Shown here: positions 11,016 to 24,300 of the stretch, one piece after another | How positions within the stretch are numbered: position 1 is the stretch's first letter | How the letters are laid out: each line of letters opens with the position of its first letter | Source of the DNA: Omphiscola glabra | Taxonomy: Eukaryota > Mollusca > Gastropoda > Lymnaeidae | DNA: 64,000 nt | Assembly: GCA_964017045.1 (NCBI GenBank) | Contig: OZ024802.1 | Location: 30,900,793 to 30,964,792 of the forward strand | Direction of reading: 5' to 3' | Program-made: the position numbers and the translations under genes | Notes under the pieces: generated by a model | Databases searched by the model: none | What the model saw: only the letters and a program-made list of their open reading frames with translations | What the model was told of the DNA's origin: nothing

Positions 11016-11838
11016 TTGTTTGTTCATCATATATTCATAAATATGACAAGAAATTTGCGACTCAGTTACTTTACTTTAGTATTAAAATTAAGTAACTTAC
11101 TTTTATATTAAACACTTAGAATTATCTAGGCAGTCCATGACATGTCTAGGACGACTAGGGTGACCAGGCCCTTTCAAGCCCTTTGCCTTTTTCTTTTTTT
11201 AGACTATACTACTATAGACTATAATTTAATATAGGCCTATTTTAAGAGGATAGAATTAGAACTACTATTGACCGTCTAATACAGTGTATAATATTAGGCA
11301 TTGTTGACAGTTGCTTAAATTTTAACTTACTTAAATTAAATTTTTGAGTTTGTTTTATTCATTTTGATTAGTATTATTATTAATAATTGATTTTTTTAAA
11401 ATGTCAATAGCCAAGTAATTTAGTAGGCATACTAAATCTATGTATAACTTATGTGTTTCCATATCTTAAGACAAAACACTGTACAAATTTGAACATATTT
11501 AGAACTGGTGATGTCATTTCTATGATCTCTTTCTAAACTTTTTAGAATTTCAAATAATCTACCACTAAAAGAGTGGATGTGGTCTCCAGGGTAGTGCGTA
11601 GGACAGGGTGGATGTACAGAGGCATAGCTGGAGTTTTCAGATGCCAGGGACAATATTGATTATTTTGCACATCCCAGGGGCATCCACACGTGGGGGAAGG
11701 GGGGATAAATGCCCCCCTCATTTGCATCATTTTCATTAAAAAATACCATCAAAACAATGCATTAAGTAATGAGTGAAGTCTTTTTTTATATAATAGTTTT
11801 ATTTATATTCACCTCAGGTAAATTACATTAAGATTAAG
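11016..11838. other. spacer upstream of CHD1L, no gene recognised
   Basis: AT-rich. A first CHD1L exon could lie here, but none with the required phase and a convincing N-terminus was found. Confidence 0.35.
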
Positions 11839-11884
11839 ATGGCTGCTGGAACTACAAAGTCAAGGGTGAAGTCGAAGTTTTCAA
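11839..11884 (+). CDS. weak candidate for first CHD1L coding exon
   Basis: An ATG at 11839 opens MAAGTTKSRVKSK and lies about 500 bp upstream of the first certain CHD1L exon. That exon needs an upstream exon ending after one base of a codon. The only suitable break early in this frame is CAA|GTTTAA at about 11885, a poor donor. The peptide shows no similarity I recognise to CHD1L N-termini, and the longer open frame (to 12066) runs into a MITE. RNA evidence would decide. Confidence 0.12.
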
Positions 11885-11970
11885 GTTTAACTCATGGACT
11901 GCTAAAAGAATTTAATTGGGGAGGCATGTTATTACTGTTATTTACCATTACACATATACCATTTGTGGTA

Positions 11971-12206
11971 AATGTGAAGAGATATCACCACGTTTGTTTA
12001 CCATGGCCGCCATCTTGGTTGCAGCGTCCCGTGAACTTATGTCCTAAATTTATCCCTGAACCCTAAATCTATCCCTAAACCTAACCTGAACCCTAAACTT
12101 ATCCCTAACCTGGGTTTTGACCCTATCAGAGCCAGGGTTTTGACCGTATCGGAACCAGGGACAAAACACACAAATGATGTCATGGTGAAATCTCTTCGCA
12201 TTAGAC
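11971..12206. mobile_element. MITE carrying a telomere-like core
   Basis: Imperfect terminal inverted repeats: AATGTGAAGAGATATCACCA at the left and TGGTGAAATCTCTTCGCATT at the right. The interior (about 12040-12115) holds degenerate CCCTAA/CCCTGAA units and then two copies of a CAGRGCCAGGG-type motif. No coding capacity. The flanking duplication is not clear. Confidence 0.6.
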
Positions 12207-12360
12207 CCATTTGTATAACTTTTTTGTGGAGGCTAGATATTCATCATTACTTGTAATAGTAATTGTTAAACTTTAACATTCCTAACTTTCTTAAAAAATC
12301 AAAGACGATAGTTTATATTTCAAGTCAAGAACATCACATTCATTTATTTATGATTTCCAG

Positions 12361-15300
12361 ATTTGAAGTTGAGATCATATCAACTTGAAGGTGTCGACTG
12401 GCTCTTGTCATGTTATCACTCTGGACATGGTTGTATTTTGGCAGATGAGATGGGGCTTGGGAAGACATGCCAGGTTAGCTTTTGTTTAAATATGTTAAGA
12501 GATTTATTGATTGATTGAATACTTTTATAGTGCTTGTATCCATGCTATTTTAGCATGGTGAACTCTGAACTATTTTGAGTCATTGCCATATCTGCGGAAT
12601 AATTCTATTGTACTGGCAAATATTTAACTCATTCATATAGAATGTACAGTGTGACTTCTTCTTTTCCTTTTTTACTTGGAGTTGAGCATTGACCAAAACA
12701 GTTTCTTTCCAAGCCTTCTGGTCTCCTTCTATCTTCTCTTTCAAACTCTTTCCAATGTATATTTTCATTCCTCATTGGTAATGCAATACAATCTTTACAA
12801 GGTTAAAGCTGTTATTTGCCATTTTAAATTGATTTAATTCCTGTTCATTGCTCATTGATTTAACATTTATTTATTTTTTTTCTTTAAGTATTAAATATGT
12901 ATAATGAGAATGATATAAAAATATGTCCCCAGATTATTGCAATGTTAACAGTGATTAATGGAGGAAAAGCCTCAAGAGAGTCGCATTTAATAGTTTGTCC
13001 CCTGTCAGTCTTGGAGACCTGGGGAAAAGAAATAGAGAGGTAGGAGATTTGATTCTTCTGAGACAAGTTTTCTTTATTCTTAATTGGTGCCTTGAAACTC
13101 CTGCTTGTTAATACATAATGATGTCTATTGATAGTTTAACTATATCACCACAGCCCACCACAAGCTAACTTCATTTTTTGCTAAATAAAAACTCAGGCAT
13201 CATTTAATTTCACTATTAACTCAGCAGTCTTTCCTAAGCAGTATATTTTTACAAGGGTATTAAAATAAAAACTGAAGACTTGCTTGTCAAATTTAATAGT
13301 GCATTTGTTTGACATTATGTAGTTTACCTTCAAGACAAGAATTATGATATTGCTATTGCCTGTTTGTTTTCACCTGTCAAAAGTGACAGAATTTTTTTTT
13401 TACTTAAATGAATAAAGAAAGGAGTACATTTTTTAAGGCTTTTTTGAAAAATTTCATTGTTAACCACATTTTTTGTGATTGTCTATTCTTCTAAGTTTGG
13501 ATGTCTGGGGGGCATAGATTGTTAACCACATTTTTTGTGATTGTCTATTCTTCTAAGTTTGGATGTCTGGGGGGCATAGATTGTTTAAAATTTTAGCAAC
13601 ATTTTTGCAAAAGTTAATTTTATTTGAGGCATATCCCTCTTGTGGGGAAAGAATGAATAACAGAAACGATCCATCAAAACTAAATCAAAAACAGTAATAT
13701 AATTCTAAAACAAGTTTTGTGTGTAAGTGTCTTGATTTTTTTTTATAAAGAAATTTTCACAGATAAAGAGGGGGCCCATTCTTCTCAAGCTTGTAAGCCA
13801 GCAGTTCTCAACCTGTGGATCGCAAACCCTTTGGGGTCGAATGACCCTTTTCCAGGGGTCGCCTAAGACCATCGGAAAACCCATAAACTCTACAGTTATG
13901 AAGTAGCAACGAAAATAATTTGTGGTTGGGGGATAGCCACAACACAAGGAACTGTATTTAAGGGTCGCGGCATTAGCAAGTTTGAGAACCACTGTTGTAA
14001 GCACAAATAATAGTAATTATAAAAGAATTGATGACTGCACTGTGTTTTTGTTGACTTATCAGCAGTTGAGAATAGAAATGAGGATGTAGAAGCTTCAAGA
14101 CAGCTGCTGGGCTGATGAATGTAGAAGCTTCAAGACAGCTGCTGGGCTGATGAATGTAGAAGCTTCAAGACAGCTGCTGGGCTGATGAATGTAGAAGCTT
14201 CAAGACAGCTGCTGGGCTGATGAATGTAGAAGCTTCAAGACAGCTATTGGGCTGATGAATGTAGAAGCTTCAAGACAGCTATTGGGCTGATGAATGTAGA
14301 AGCTTCAAGACAGCTATTGGGCTGATGAATGTAGAAGCTTCAAGACAGCTGCTGGGCTGATGAATGTAGAAGCTTCAAGACAGCTATTGGGCTGATGAAT
14401 GTAGAAGCTTCAAGACAGCTACTGGGCTGATGAGTACAGGATTGTTCCATTGTTAAAAAAGTGTAGTGCAATCTGGCCCTTACCTCTTTTGTTGTGTGTC
14501 CTCTGCAGGTTCAGCCCCCATCTGAAGGTGTGCACTTATATTGGTGATAAAGAAGCAAGGTCCACCATTGCAAAAAAGATAAAGAAAGGAAAAGGACCAA
14601 ACATTGACATCCTTATGACCACATATGAGGTGTTTTCTTAATAATCTTTTCTATTTGTGTCCTTTTAATTTTAATTTCAAAAAAAAATTATATTAAATAA
14701 TTGTTCCCAGTAATAGCGATATCAGAAGGGTTAAACCAGCCTAATGAACCCAGTAGCCTAGAGACATTCCGTCATATGGTGTAGGTGTAAGATAGTTGGC
14801 TGAATCTGATTAGCTCATAAGTAACAAATCAATCAAATAAAATTAATCAGGATCAGAATTTTGAATATAATCTTTTTTAAAAAAAAAAATTTAATTTAAT
14901 TTTTGTTTTTCTTGTCGTTTTGTTACAAATTATTGTCATATCACGTATGTAATTATTGTAGAATTTTTTTCACCTTATTCTTGCTGGCACAAATGTAACA
15001 AAAACTTGAAAAGAAGAAAGAGAAAAGTTTGAAGAATCAATTCATTTGTTTCCTTCCATCCCATCAGATGTGCCTGAAAGACTCCCAGTTTTTAAGCTCC
15101 ATGCCATGGGATGTTTTAGTTGTTGATGAGGGTCACAGGCTGAAGAACAGTGATTCCCTGCTTTACAGAACTTTAGAAGCGGTAACACCAATGGTTTTTG
15201 TTGTTTTTGCTCCTACATTATAATGAAGTGAGAACCCTTTTGTGAGCCAGCTGAAAACATCTCCTACATCATAATGATGTTAGAACCCTTTGTGAGCCAG

Positions 15301-18300
15301 AGCCCTTTGTGAGCCAGTGAAAATATCTCCTATATTATGATGATGTTAAAGCCCTATGTGAGCCCGCTGAAAAAAAAAGTTGTTGAATAAATACTTAGGC
15401 TTAGATAAGTGACAATCAATTGTAGAATAACAGTATTTAAGTTTTTAAAAAATGTATGATAACAGCTGCACAGCAAAATTAAGATAGAAAAGTGTGGCAC
15501 AGCACAATAGGACTAGGATAGTCCCCGTAGGGCAATCCACAACAGGATTAGGATATTTACCGTAGGGCACCAAACGACAGGATTAGAGTAGTATTGCCGG
15601 GCACTGCTCGGTAGTGTCAGAAAAGCAGGGCACCTCACAGCACTGTTATTTAGGATGCCGCACTTATAAAAATAGAATTAGCACCAACATAGGAGTGGCA
15701 GTACTTCTAGCCTGATGTGTCTCCTCTCTTTCTCATCTAGGAAGTATATTATGAAATTGTATCGTTACATTCCAGACTGTTTAAAAGTATTCATAAATGT
15801 CTGTATCTTGATCATGAGTGTAGGAAGGTTGGGGTATTGAGGATGGGGTTCGCCCCAGATGGAACTTATTTTATTTATGTTGAGGGTGGGCATTTTCAGC
15901 CAACTGCAAAGCTCGCCCCCCCCTCCCCCAGGCACCTTCAACCGTAGGTACGCCACTTACCTTTATCTTTTGATTAATTTACATTTTGTTTTTTTCAGTG
16001 GGATATCAATATTCATATAATACTGACAGGGACACCATTGCAAAACAACTTGGAAGAGTTGTATGCCCTGCTCAGCTTTGTTCACAGCTCCCACTTCAAG
16101 CTTTCTAATAAATTGGAATTTGTGAAAAAATTCTCAGCTCAAGACCAAGGTATATGGATTAGTCACTTACACTGTTTTGTATGACCCAAAATATTTTTGT
16201 TTGAAATCATGTTTAATAAGTCTGAGGTGTTTTGAGGAAATACCTTTTAATTTTGAAATGTTAAATTGATTGCTAGTAATACCTTTTAATTTTGAAATGT
16301 TAAATTGATTGCTAGTAATACCTTTTAATTTTGAAATGTTAAATTGATTGCTAGTAATACCTTTTAATTTTGAAATGTTAAATTGATTGCTAGTAATACC
16401 TTTTAATTTTGAAATGTTAAATTGATTGCTAGTAATACCTTTTAATTTTGAAATGTTAAATTGATTGCTAGTAATACCTTTTAATTTTGAAATGTTAAAT
16501 TGATTGCACTAGCTACTACTATTTTTTAAAATCAAGAAAAAAATTGATAATAATGATAAACCATTTTACATAGAGAATGAGATATGATAAAAATTATTCA
16601 CTAAAATGTAATCAATGAATTGTTAAGAAACAGAAATTGTAGAGTAATTGAAGTGTATCCAAATCGGCTGTTACAAAACTAAATGGGTTCAACCTCATTT
16701 TCAAACATAATTTTTCTCAGTGCTGCCCCCATCCCCCCTCCTCAAGAAATCTAGCCCCTCTAAAGAATCTCTATCTCCTGAGAATAGACATTTTAATACT
16801 GAAAATAAGTAATGGAAGAAACGCCTCGGATTAGAATTTTTTTTAATAAGCTAAATTCTTAACATAAATTTCATATCAACAAAATAATGAATAACGGTTG
16901 GTAATATACTGCCACCGAGGCTACCTTTGCCACCGAGGCTCCCCCTCACCACCCATTAGATCTTTCCAACTGCCCAAAACGAACTACACATTCTACCTTA
17001 ACAAGAAGCTATGTCATACACAAATTAATAACACTTATCTTAGCTACAAACATTTGATTAGGCAGCACAGTACTTTTTAAACATACACCAAACACAATTG
17101 ATGTGCAACCACTTAGCAACACTGGTGACTGGGTGGCCCAGTGGTGTAAACTTAATCCATCCCAAGCTTGTTGTGAGGAGTTCATTCCCCGCCAAAGACC
17201 AAGTCAACAAATAAGCCTTGGATGGCAACTCATCTAAGAGAATGTAAACTCTATTCAAACCTGGAGCGGCGTGGAGAGTGGTGATTTGCTGTGTAGGGAA
17301 CCAGCTTATAATCTTCAAAAGAATAATACCAGGCCTTGTGGATTTCATCCTGTGAAATCTACACCATTGTCACAAACTTTTAGAAACACTGCTCTTTATC
17401 TGTCTATTGTAAATTTTTTAAACTATTATTTCAGATGTAAAAGATCTACACGAGGTGCTGATGCCGTACCTCCTTAGAAGAACAAAGGCTATTGTTCTGC
17501 CAGATCTACCTGAAAAAAATGATATTGTTTTATACCATGGATTATCCGCATTACAGAAAAATTTATACAAGGGCATTCTTACCAAAGATATTGGTAACAT
17601 TTAAGGATGTTAAATGATAATCTCAATTCCCTTTACGGGTATAAAAACCGACAACCATTTAAAAAAAAAACTTAATCATTTTTAAGGCACTTTTTATGAA
17701 TCCATAATTTTTATGAATTATTATTCAATATTATTAGATGACTTTTAAAATATATTTATTTCTAAATCTATCTGTTTGCAGTACTCATAGAATACCTGTG
17801 AGACTTATTTTTAAAAAAAATCCCATTCAAAGTATTTTTAAAATTTATTTTCACAGGTATCTTTGAAACGGGCTCTAAGACCAGCTCAATGGCACTGAGG
17901 AATATTCTGATGCAACTGCGTAAATGTGCCATACATCCCTACTTATTTGATGGTTGGTAGCGTTGTTTGGATTTAAATGAGTGCTCAAAGTTCGTTCAAA
18001 GTTAAAGTTTAAAGAAATTAATTTTTAAACTCCCTTTATTATCACTTTTTATTGGACTTCTGAGTAAGCACGGGGTCAAACCGGAGGGAGTGTGGCGAAA
18101 AGTACGTTGTCTAGGAGATTAGGTCCCTTCTGTAGCCACAGAAAATCGTTTCAGAGTCTACAACTCCGTTTCTTAAGCTTCTGGAAAGCTGGTACTTGTA
18201 CATTTTCCTGGCTCCTATAAAGCCGATAGTTTAAAAGGAAAAACCACGCAACGTCGTTTAAGAGTCATCGAATATGTTTATTACTCGTTGAAAATATAAG

Positions 18301-21300
18301 TGTTCAAACACAGCACCTTCTATTGAATAGTCAGGTGAAGTGACTAACAAATCCAATGAATACACAAAACAGCATCTTAAAGTTATACGAAGTCCTCACT
18401 CCAAAACACTCTGTCGAATCCACACGCAATAATAAATCGTTCTCTCCCTAATAATAATCTGTCTCTCCTTTTATACCATTATTGCCCATGCACTCGTGAT
18501 AACAAGAAAAATGTTCACATTCATTCACCACTCTAATGTTTTCACAACTCACAACAAACACTTTCTCCCCTGGGCCCCCCCCCCGCCAAGACGGTCATAC
18601 TCGTGGGAAAATACAGTCAATACCACGAGCACTCCTTTTCCGTCCCCCAAACATACACACAAAAAGGTAACCACACCATCTGACCGTGACAGGGAGGATA
18701 ATGCTTTACATTTCATTGAAGTTGAAGAAAGCAGGGACACTCCTTTCTTTTTCTCATATCAAACTTTTCATTTGCATTTTTTTTTTTAAAGGAATTTTTT
18801 TTTTTTTTAGGGTTCCATAGTAGTTTTTTCAATTTATTTTTTCTCCATTATTTCAACGAACACGTGCTCCCATTGGCAACCGTGAACCCTTGCACTAACG
18901 GCATCAACTAAATTCCTAGATTCAGTGTCAAGTTGTGCTTCTTGTTTTTCTTTAAATTAACAAATTCTATAAAGAAACAGTTTTTTTTTTTTAAAAAAGG
19001 GAATTTAATTCTCATAAACTATTGAATGCCCAAGACACTTTGTTCTGTTAACTATGCCCAAGACACTTTGTTCTGTTAACTATGCCCAAGACACTTTGTT
19101 CTGTTAACTATGACCAAGACACTTTGTTCTGTTAACTATGCCCAAGACACTTTGTTCTGTTAACTATGCCCAATTCATTCATCTCCATATACTTTTTCCA
19201 TCTAGGAGTGGAGCCAGAACCATTTGTTTTAGGGGAACACTTGGTTGACGTCAGCCACAAGCTGGTCCTGGTCGACAAACTTTTAGAGTTCCTGAAAGCA
19301 GGCGGCCACAAGGTGCTCATGTTTTCGCAGATGACCCGAGCTCTGGACATTCTACAAGACTATTTGGGATACAGAGGTTTGTTTAATTTTGTTTACATGT
19401 CTTGTGTTGTTGTCTAGTTGGATCATCGTAACTATGTTATTATTAGCAGTAACTCCTCATGCTGGAAGAACGGCGGCCTCGCAGACAAAGAGGTAACGGG
19501 CTCTTATATTTCTCCGGGTGGTCCTCAGGCCTGGAAAATAGCCAAGCCCAATGAGCTGTTATCAAAGTCAGGCAGACATTTTGGGGAGGAGAGAAAACAT
19601 CTCAACTACCAAAGGAGGAAGAAAGCACCCGACTTGGGCTGATATTTAAAAACTACCTGTCCACGCCATCCCCCCACCCCCACACACACATAAATAAAGA
19701 CAGGTGTTACACTTTTAAAAAGTCATGAGTTATGTTCTGTAATTAAAAATTTTAACCGATTAACTATTATATTGAAAAACCTGCTGTGGCCGAATTAAAT
19801 TTAGGTCACATTTTCTCATTTCAGGTGTATGTACAATTTCAGCTGCAGTTTTCTTAATTATAAACATATTCTAATGATTAATAAACTATTTGTTAGGTCA
19901 ATGAATTGTCTATAAGATAAATTTAAAACATTAGTAAGGTTAATTTATATTAGGAAATTATAAATTGTTAAATTAGTAATTAAAACAGAACAATTTTTTT
20001 TTAAATATATAAATGTGCCGACTTACATTTGAATTTTAAATTTCCAAAACATTAAAGCATTTATTTCGTGGTTTCCAAATAGTACATCCAATAAAAAGAA
20101 AAATGCACCAAAGAACACAGAAATTGAATAATATTTACACTTCTAATTACTTAGATGCCTTTAGTAACCCTGTCACTTGTTGCCATGGTAAATAAGCAGT
20201 ACAATTTTGTAACTAGCTGGGAAATTAAATCAAAATTAATTAACGGCTCCTTTTTTTAAACATTCAGCCGATAGCATGTGGTTCAAATATAAACATCCTG
20301 TCGGTAAATTAAAATCTCAAAGCAAAATGGGAACGGAATAATATTAATATTTTACTCAATTTACTACCATACAAGCAGTGGCTCCATACCATAACGAAAG
20401 GAACGCTGAGCCGGTCCCAGCAGCTCATGGTAGTTAACCCGTTAATGAAGGGGATAAGTATTTTCCTTATTGTGCAAGTAAACAGAAGTGACCAATGTAT
20501 GGACGGTTGTTAATGGGGAAATCTTTTCCAGCAGGTGAAGGTATGAATCTTACTTGTATGTTTTTTGCGGAAGATGAAGACTATGTTAAATTTGCACTTG
20601 TGAGTTCTGCTGGATTTTCGTATATTAAATCATTTTAAGTTTCCAACATGCATGCACTCTTGGCAGGCTACTCGTATGAACGTCTTGACGGCTCTGTACG
20701 AGGAGAGGAAAGATATCTGGCTGTGCAGAATTTCAGTGCCAACGATGAGACTTTTGTTTTTCTGCTGAGCACAAAGGCTGGTTAGTTGAACAAATACCTA
20801 CTTTAATGAACATCTACTATCTGGTTAGTGGTACAAATACTTGCTTTAATTCTGATGAACTTCCAATCCCTACTTTAACACAAGTGCATCGACACAGGGT
20901 TAAAGTAGCAAACTAATTTCCTATCAGGAGGCCAAGGGTTGAATCTAACTGCTGCCGACACGGTGGTCTTCATCGACAGTGACTACAACCCACAGAACGA
21001 CCTGCAGGCCGCGGCAAGGGTGCACAGAATAGGCCAGGAGAGGTCAGTGTCACGGGGCAAACCTTTAAATGTAAATATTCCGTTTATCCAAACTAGAGCT
21101 CTAGATAGATTGTGAGGGAGTGGCGTGTAGTCCCCATCCAACCGCCAAACAATGCGTGTCTACGGTTCCAGTAAATCAGCCTGTAAGAGGAGGCAACACC
21201 TGGCATTACCTGAGACACTGCAGTTGCCTCTCTTCGTTAAGTTTGTCCCTGATCTGTCAGAAGGATGTTGGTGCACATGTTATAGATCATGACCACTGAC

Positions 21301-24300
21301 AGACTAGAGGTTTAAGCTGAGGGCTTTCCACTTGTGAAAAACACATACGCTTATGAAATGATTGTGATCTCCTCACATAAGTTTCCAATAAAATCACATA
21401 CACTTATGAAATGATTGTGATCTCCTCACATAAGTTTCCAATAAAATCACATACACTTATGAAATGATTGTGATCTTCTCACATAAGTTTCCAATAAAAT
21501 CACATACACTTATGAAATGATTGTGATCTTCTCACATAAGTTTCCATTGACTTTCTTGAAAGGCTGCTTTTTCTAAATTATTTTTAGAACTCAATAATAG
21601 CGTTTCTTGCCAAGGACTCTTGCATTTCAAGCCCAATTCCATCAATCAGTCCAAACAAACATGTAAATTTAATAATTTTCAAAATTCTAATTTCAAAATG
21701 AAAGTTTTTAAAAAATCTCATTTAAAAATTAGCAAAATCATAAATTTCCATTTAAAAACAGGGAAAACATAAAATTTCATTAAAAAAAACTGTCCGTTAA
21801 AAAAATCTAAAATTGTTTTATTTTAAATCAGACCAGTCAAAGTAATCCGACTGATTGGGCGGAACACCGTCGAGGAGATAATCCTTGCACGGGCGGAAGA
21901 AAAGCTGGGACTCTCTGACAGAGTCATAGAGAGGGGAGACTTTGCAACACCGTCCACCAAACAAAACCTATTTGCACAGAATGCCAATCAGGTAGGCTGA
22001 TTTCAATGTAAACACTGTCCGTTAATGTGTCAACCTTACCCGTCAGTTTTTTAAAGCTATCAAGTAATTTGCCAAGTTATCAAATAATTTGTGAACGTCA
22101 AGTATTTTGGTAACGTTATCAAGTAAACTGCTAACATTATCTTACTTGCTAATGTTATCGAGTCAATTGCTTACGTCATCAAGTAATTTCGCAGGTTTAA
22201 AGACCTAATACTTTACACTTAATATGAGTTTAATTGTTTTTATGTCATGAAGTATTTAACATATTAAATATTTTTTGATACACAATGTTGTGCATGTCCT
22301 CAGCTTCGAGAAATCCTTAAGTTTGGCATTGATGAGCTGCTTGCGGAAGGAAGACAAGATGACCCTTTGGACTTTGAAACGATCCTCGGGCGTTCTGAAA
22401 ATGGACGCTGGCTTGTGACCACCCAGAAAGGGAAAAAAGACAATGATATCAAGCCGGCAAACAACACTAAACAGGTTGGTGATAAATCTGTGTTTTAAAG
22501 AAGTGGAAATTTGACTCTACCCTAATCAACTCATAGTACTTCAGGGATAGTCTTTTTTTTGTGTTTTGGCTTGTAAATAATAACACCATTAAATCATTCA
22601 TATCAATGATGTCAAACAATAATAACACCATTAAATCATTCATATCAATGATGTCAAACAATAATAACACCATTAAATCATTCATATCAATGATGTCAAA
22701 CAATAATAACACCATTAAATCATTCATATCAATGATGTCAAACAATAATAACACCATTAAATCATTCATATCAATGATGTCAAACAATAATAACACCATT
22801 AAATCATTCATATCAATGATGTCAAACAATAATAACACCATTAAATCATTCATATCAATGATGACAAACAATAATAACACCATTAAATCATTCATATCAA
22901 TGATGTCAAACAATAATAACACCATTAAATCATTCATATCAATGATGTCAAACAATAATAACACCATTAAATCATTCATATCAATGATGTCAAACAATAA
23001 TAACACCATTAAATCATTCATATCAATGATGTCAAACAATAATAACACCATTAAATCATTCATATCAATGATGTCAAACAATAATAACACCATTAAATCA
23101 TTCATATCAATGATGACAAACAATAATAACACCATTAAATCATTCATATCAATGATGTCAAACAATAATAACACCATTAAATCATTCATATCAATGATGT
23201 CAAACAATAATAACACCATTAAATCATTCATATCAATGATGTCAAACAATAATAACACCATTAAATCATTCATATCAATGATGTCAAACAATAATAACAC
23301 CATTAAATCATTCATATCAATGATGTCAAACAATAATAACACCATTAAATCATTCATATCAATGATGTCAAACAATAATAACACCATTAAATCATTCATA
23401 TCAATGATGTCAAACTTTGAGTATTTGTTAATATGTAAATGTGTCCACCAGAAAGACACTGACAACGAAGAAGCATCTCCGAGTATATATGTGTTCGAGG
23501 GAACGGATTACTCCAAGGCGCCATCAGCTGCCGACCTGAAAGCCTTGGAGCAGCTTATACAGGGTAAGGCCTTCCCCAGCAGTAACTCTTGAACTTCTTT
23601 ATAAACATTCACTGCCTTGTTGTTGTTGTTTTTTCCTTCTTGGCTGTCACATCGACCGTTTCAACATCTGCCACCACGATTTCCTAACATAAGATTTTGA
23701 TAAGCTGTTTAGATGTTTTTGTAATGACAAATTTTAATCCGTAATTTAAGTTTCTTTATTTTTGATTTCTCATGATTCGTTCATGCTGTATGATCACACA
23801 TAAATTTAAGAATATGGTTTAGCATAGGAAGAAATTGACGTAAATATAAGAAAAGGGTTCGCGGAATAAGGCTTTGAATGAAATGAATGACTATAGTTGA
23901 GCGGAGGAAGACTTTGACGTAAATTATAAGAATATGGTTTAGCGTAGGAAGACTTTGACGTAAATTATAAGAATATGGTTTAGCGTAGGAAGACACTTTG
24001 ACGTAAATTATAAGAATATGATTTAGCGTAGGAAGACTTTGACGGAGCTCAGTTTGAGACTTTGAATGTTTTATATATTTTTTATTCACGCCAGTTGATT
24101 TCTGGGCTTTTCTCAAATGACTGAATAAAACACATAACAAATGAAATAGTTACAACCAAAACTGCAATAGTTACAATCACAACTGCAGTAGTGCAATCAC
24201 AACCACAGTAGTTACAATCACAACTGCAGTAGTGCAATCACAGCCACAGTAGTTACAATCACAATTGCAGTAGTGCAATCACAACCACAGTAGTTACAAT

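Larger units (their letters stand above)
12361..21991 (+). other. CHD1L exons 1-11: Snf2 ATPase core
   Basis: Exons: 12361-12473, 12933-13039, 14509-14629, 15068-15181, 15999-16149, 17435-17593, 17857-17952, 19206-19376, 20667-20780, 20928-21042, 21832-21991. All have AG before and GT after. Motifs: [11 protein letters not shown] (Q-motif region), DEMGLGKT (Walker A), VVDEGHRLK (motif II; human has DEAH), LTGTPLQN (III), LMFSQMT (IV), GGQGLNL (V), [11 protein letters not shown] (VI). All are complete, so the ATPase should be active. In lobe 2, [13 protein letters not shown] and [11 protein letters not shown] match the family closely. Phases join without gaps across every boundary, which supports the exon calls. 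Confidence 0.95.

Noticed and set aside
11839..12066. 75-codon open frame as the full CHD1L first exon
   Set aside because: Its second half is MITE sequence, and the good donor-like sites (GTAAAT at about 11968) leave the wrong phase for the next exon.
22467..23465. 332-codon minus-strand open frame
   Set aside because: Antisense reading of the 42-bp array inside a CHD1L intron. Its ends show no conserved sequence.
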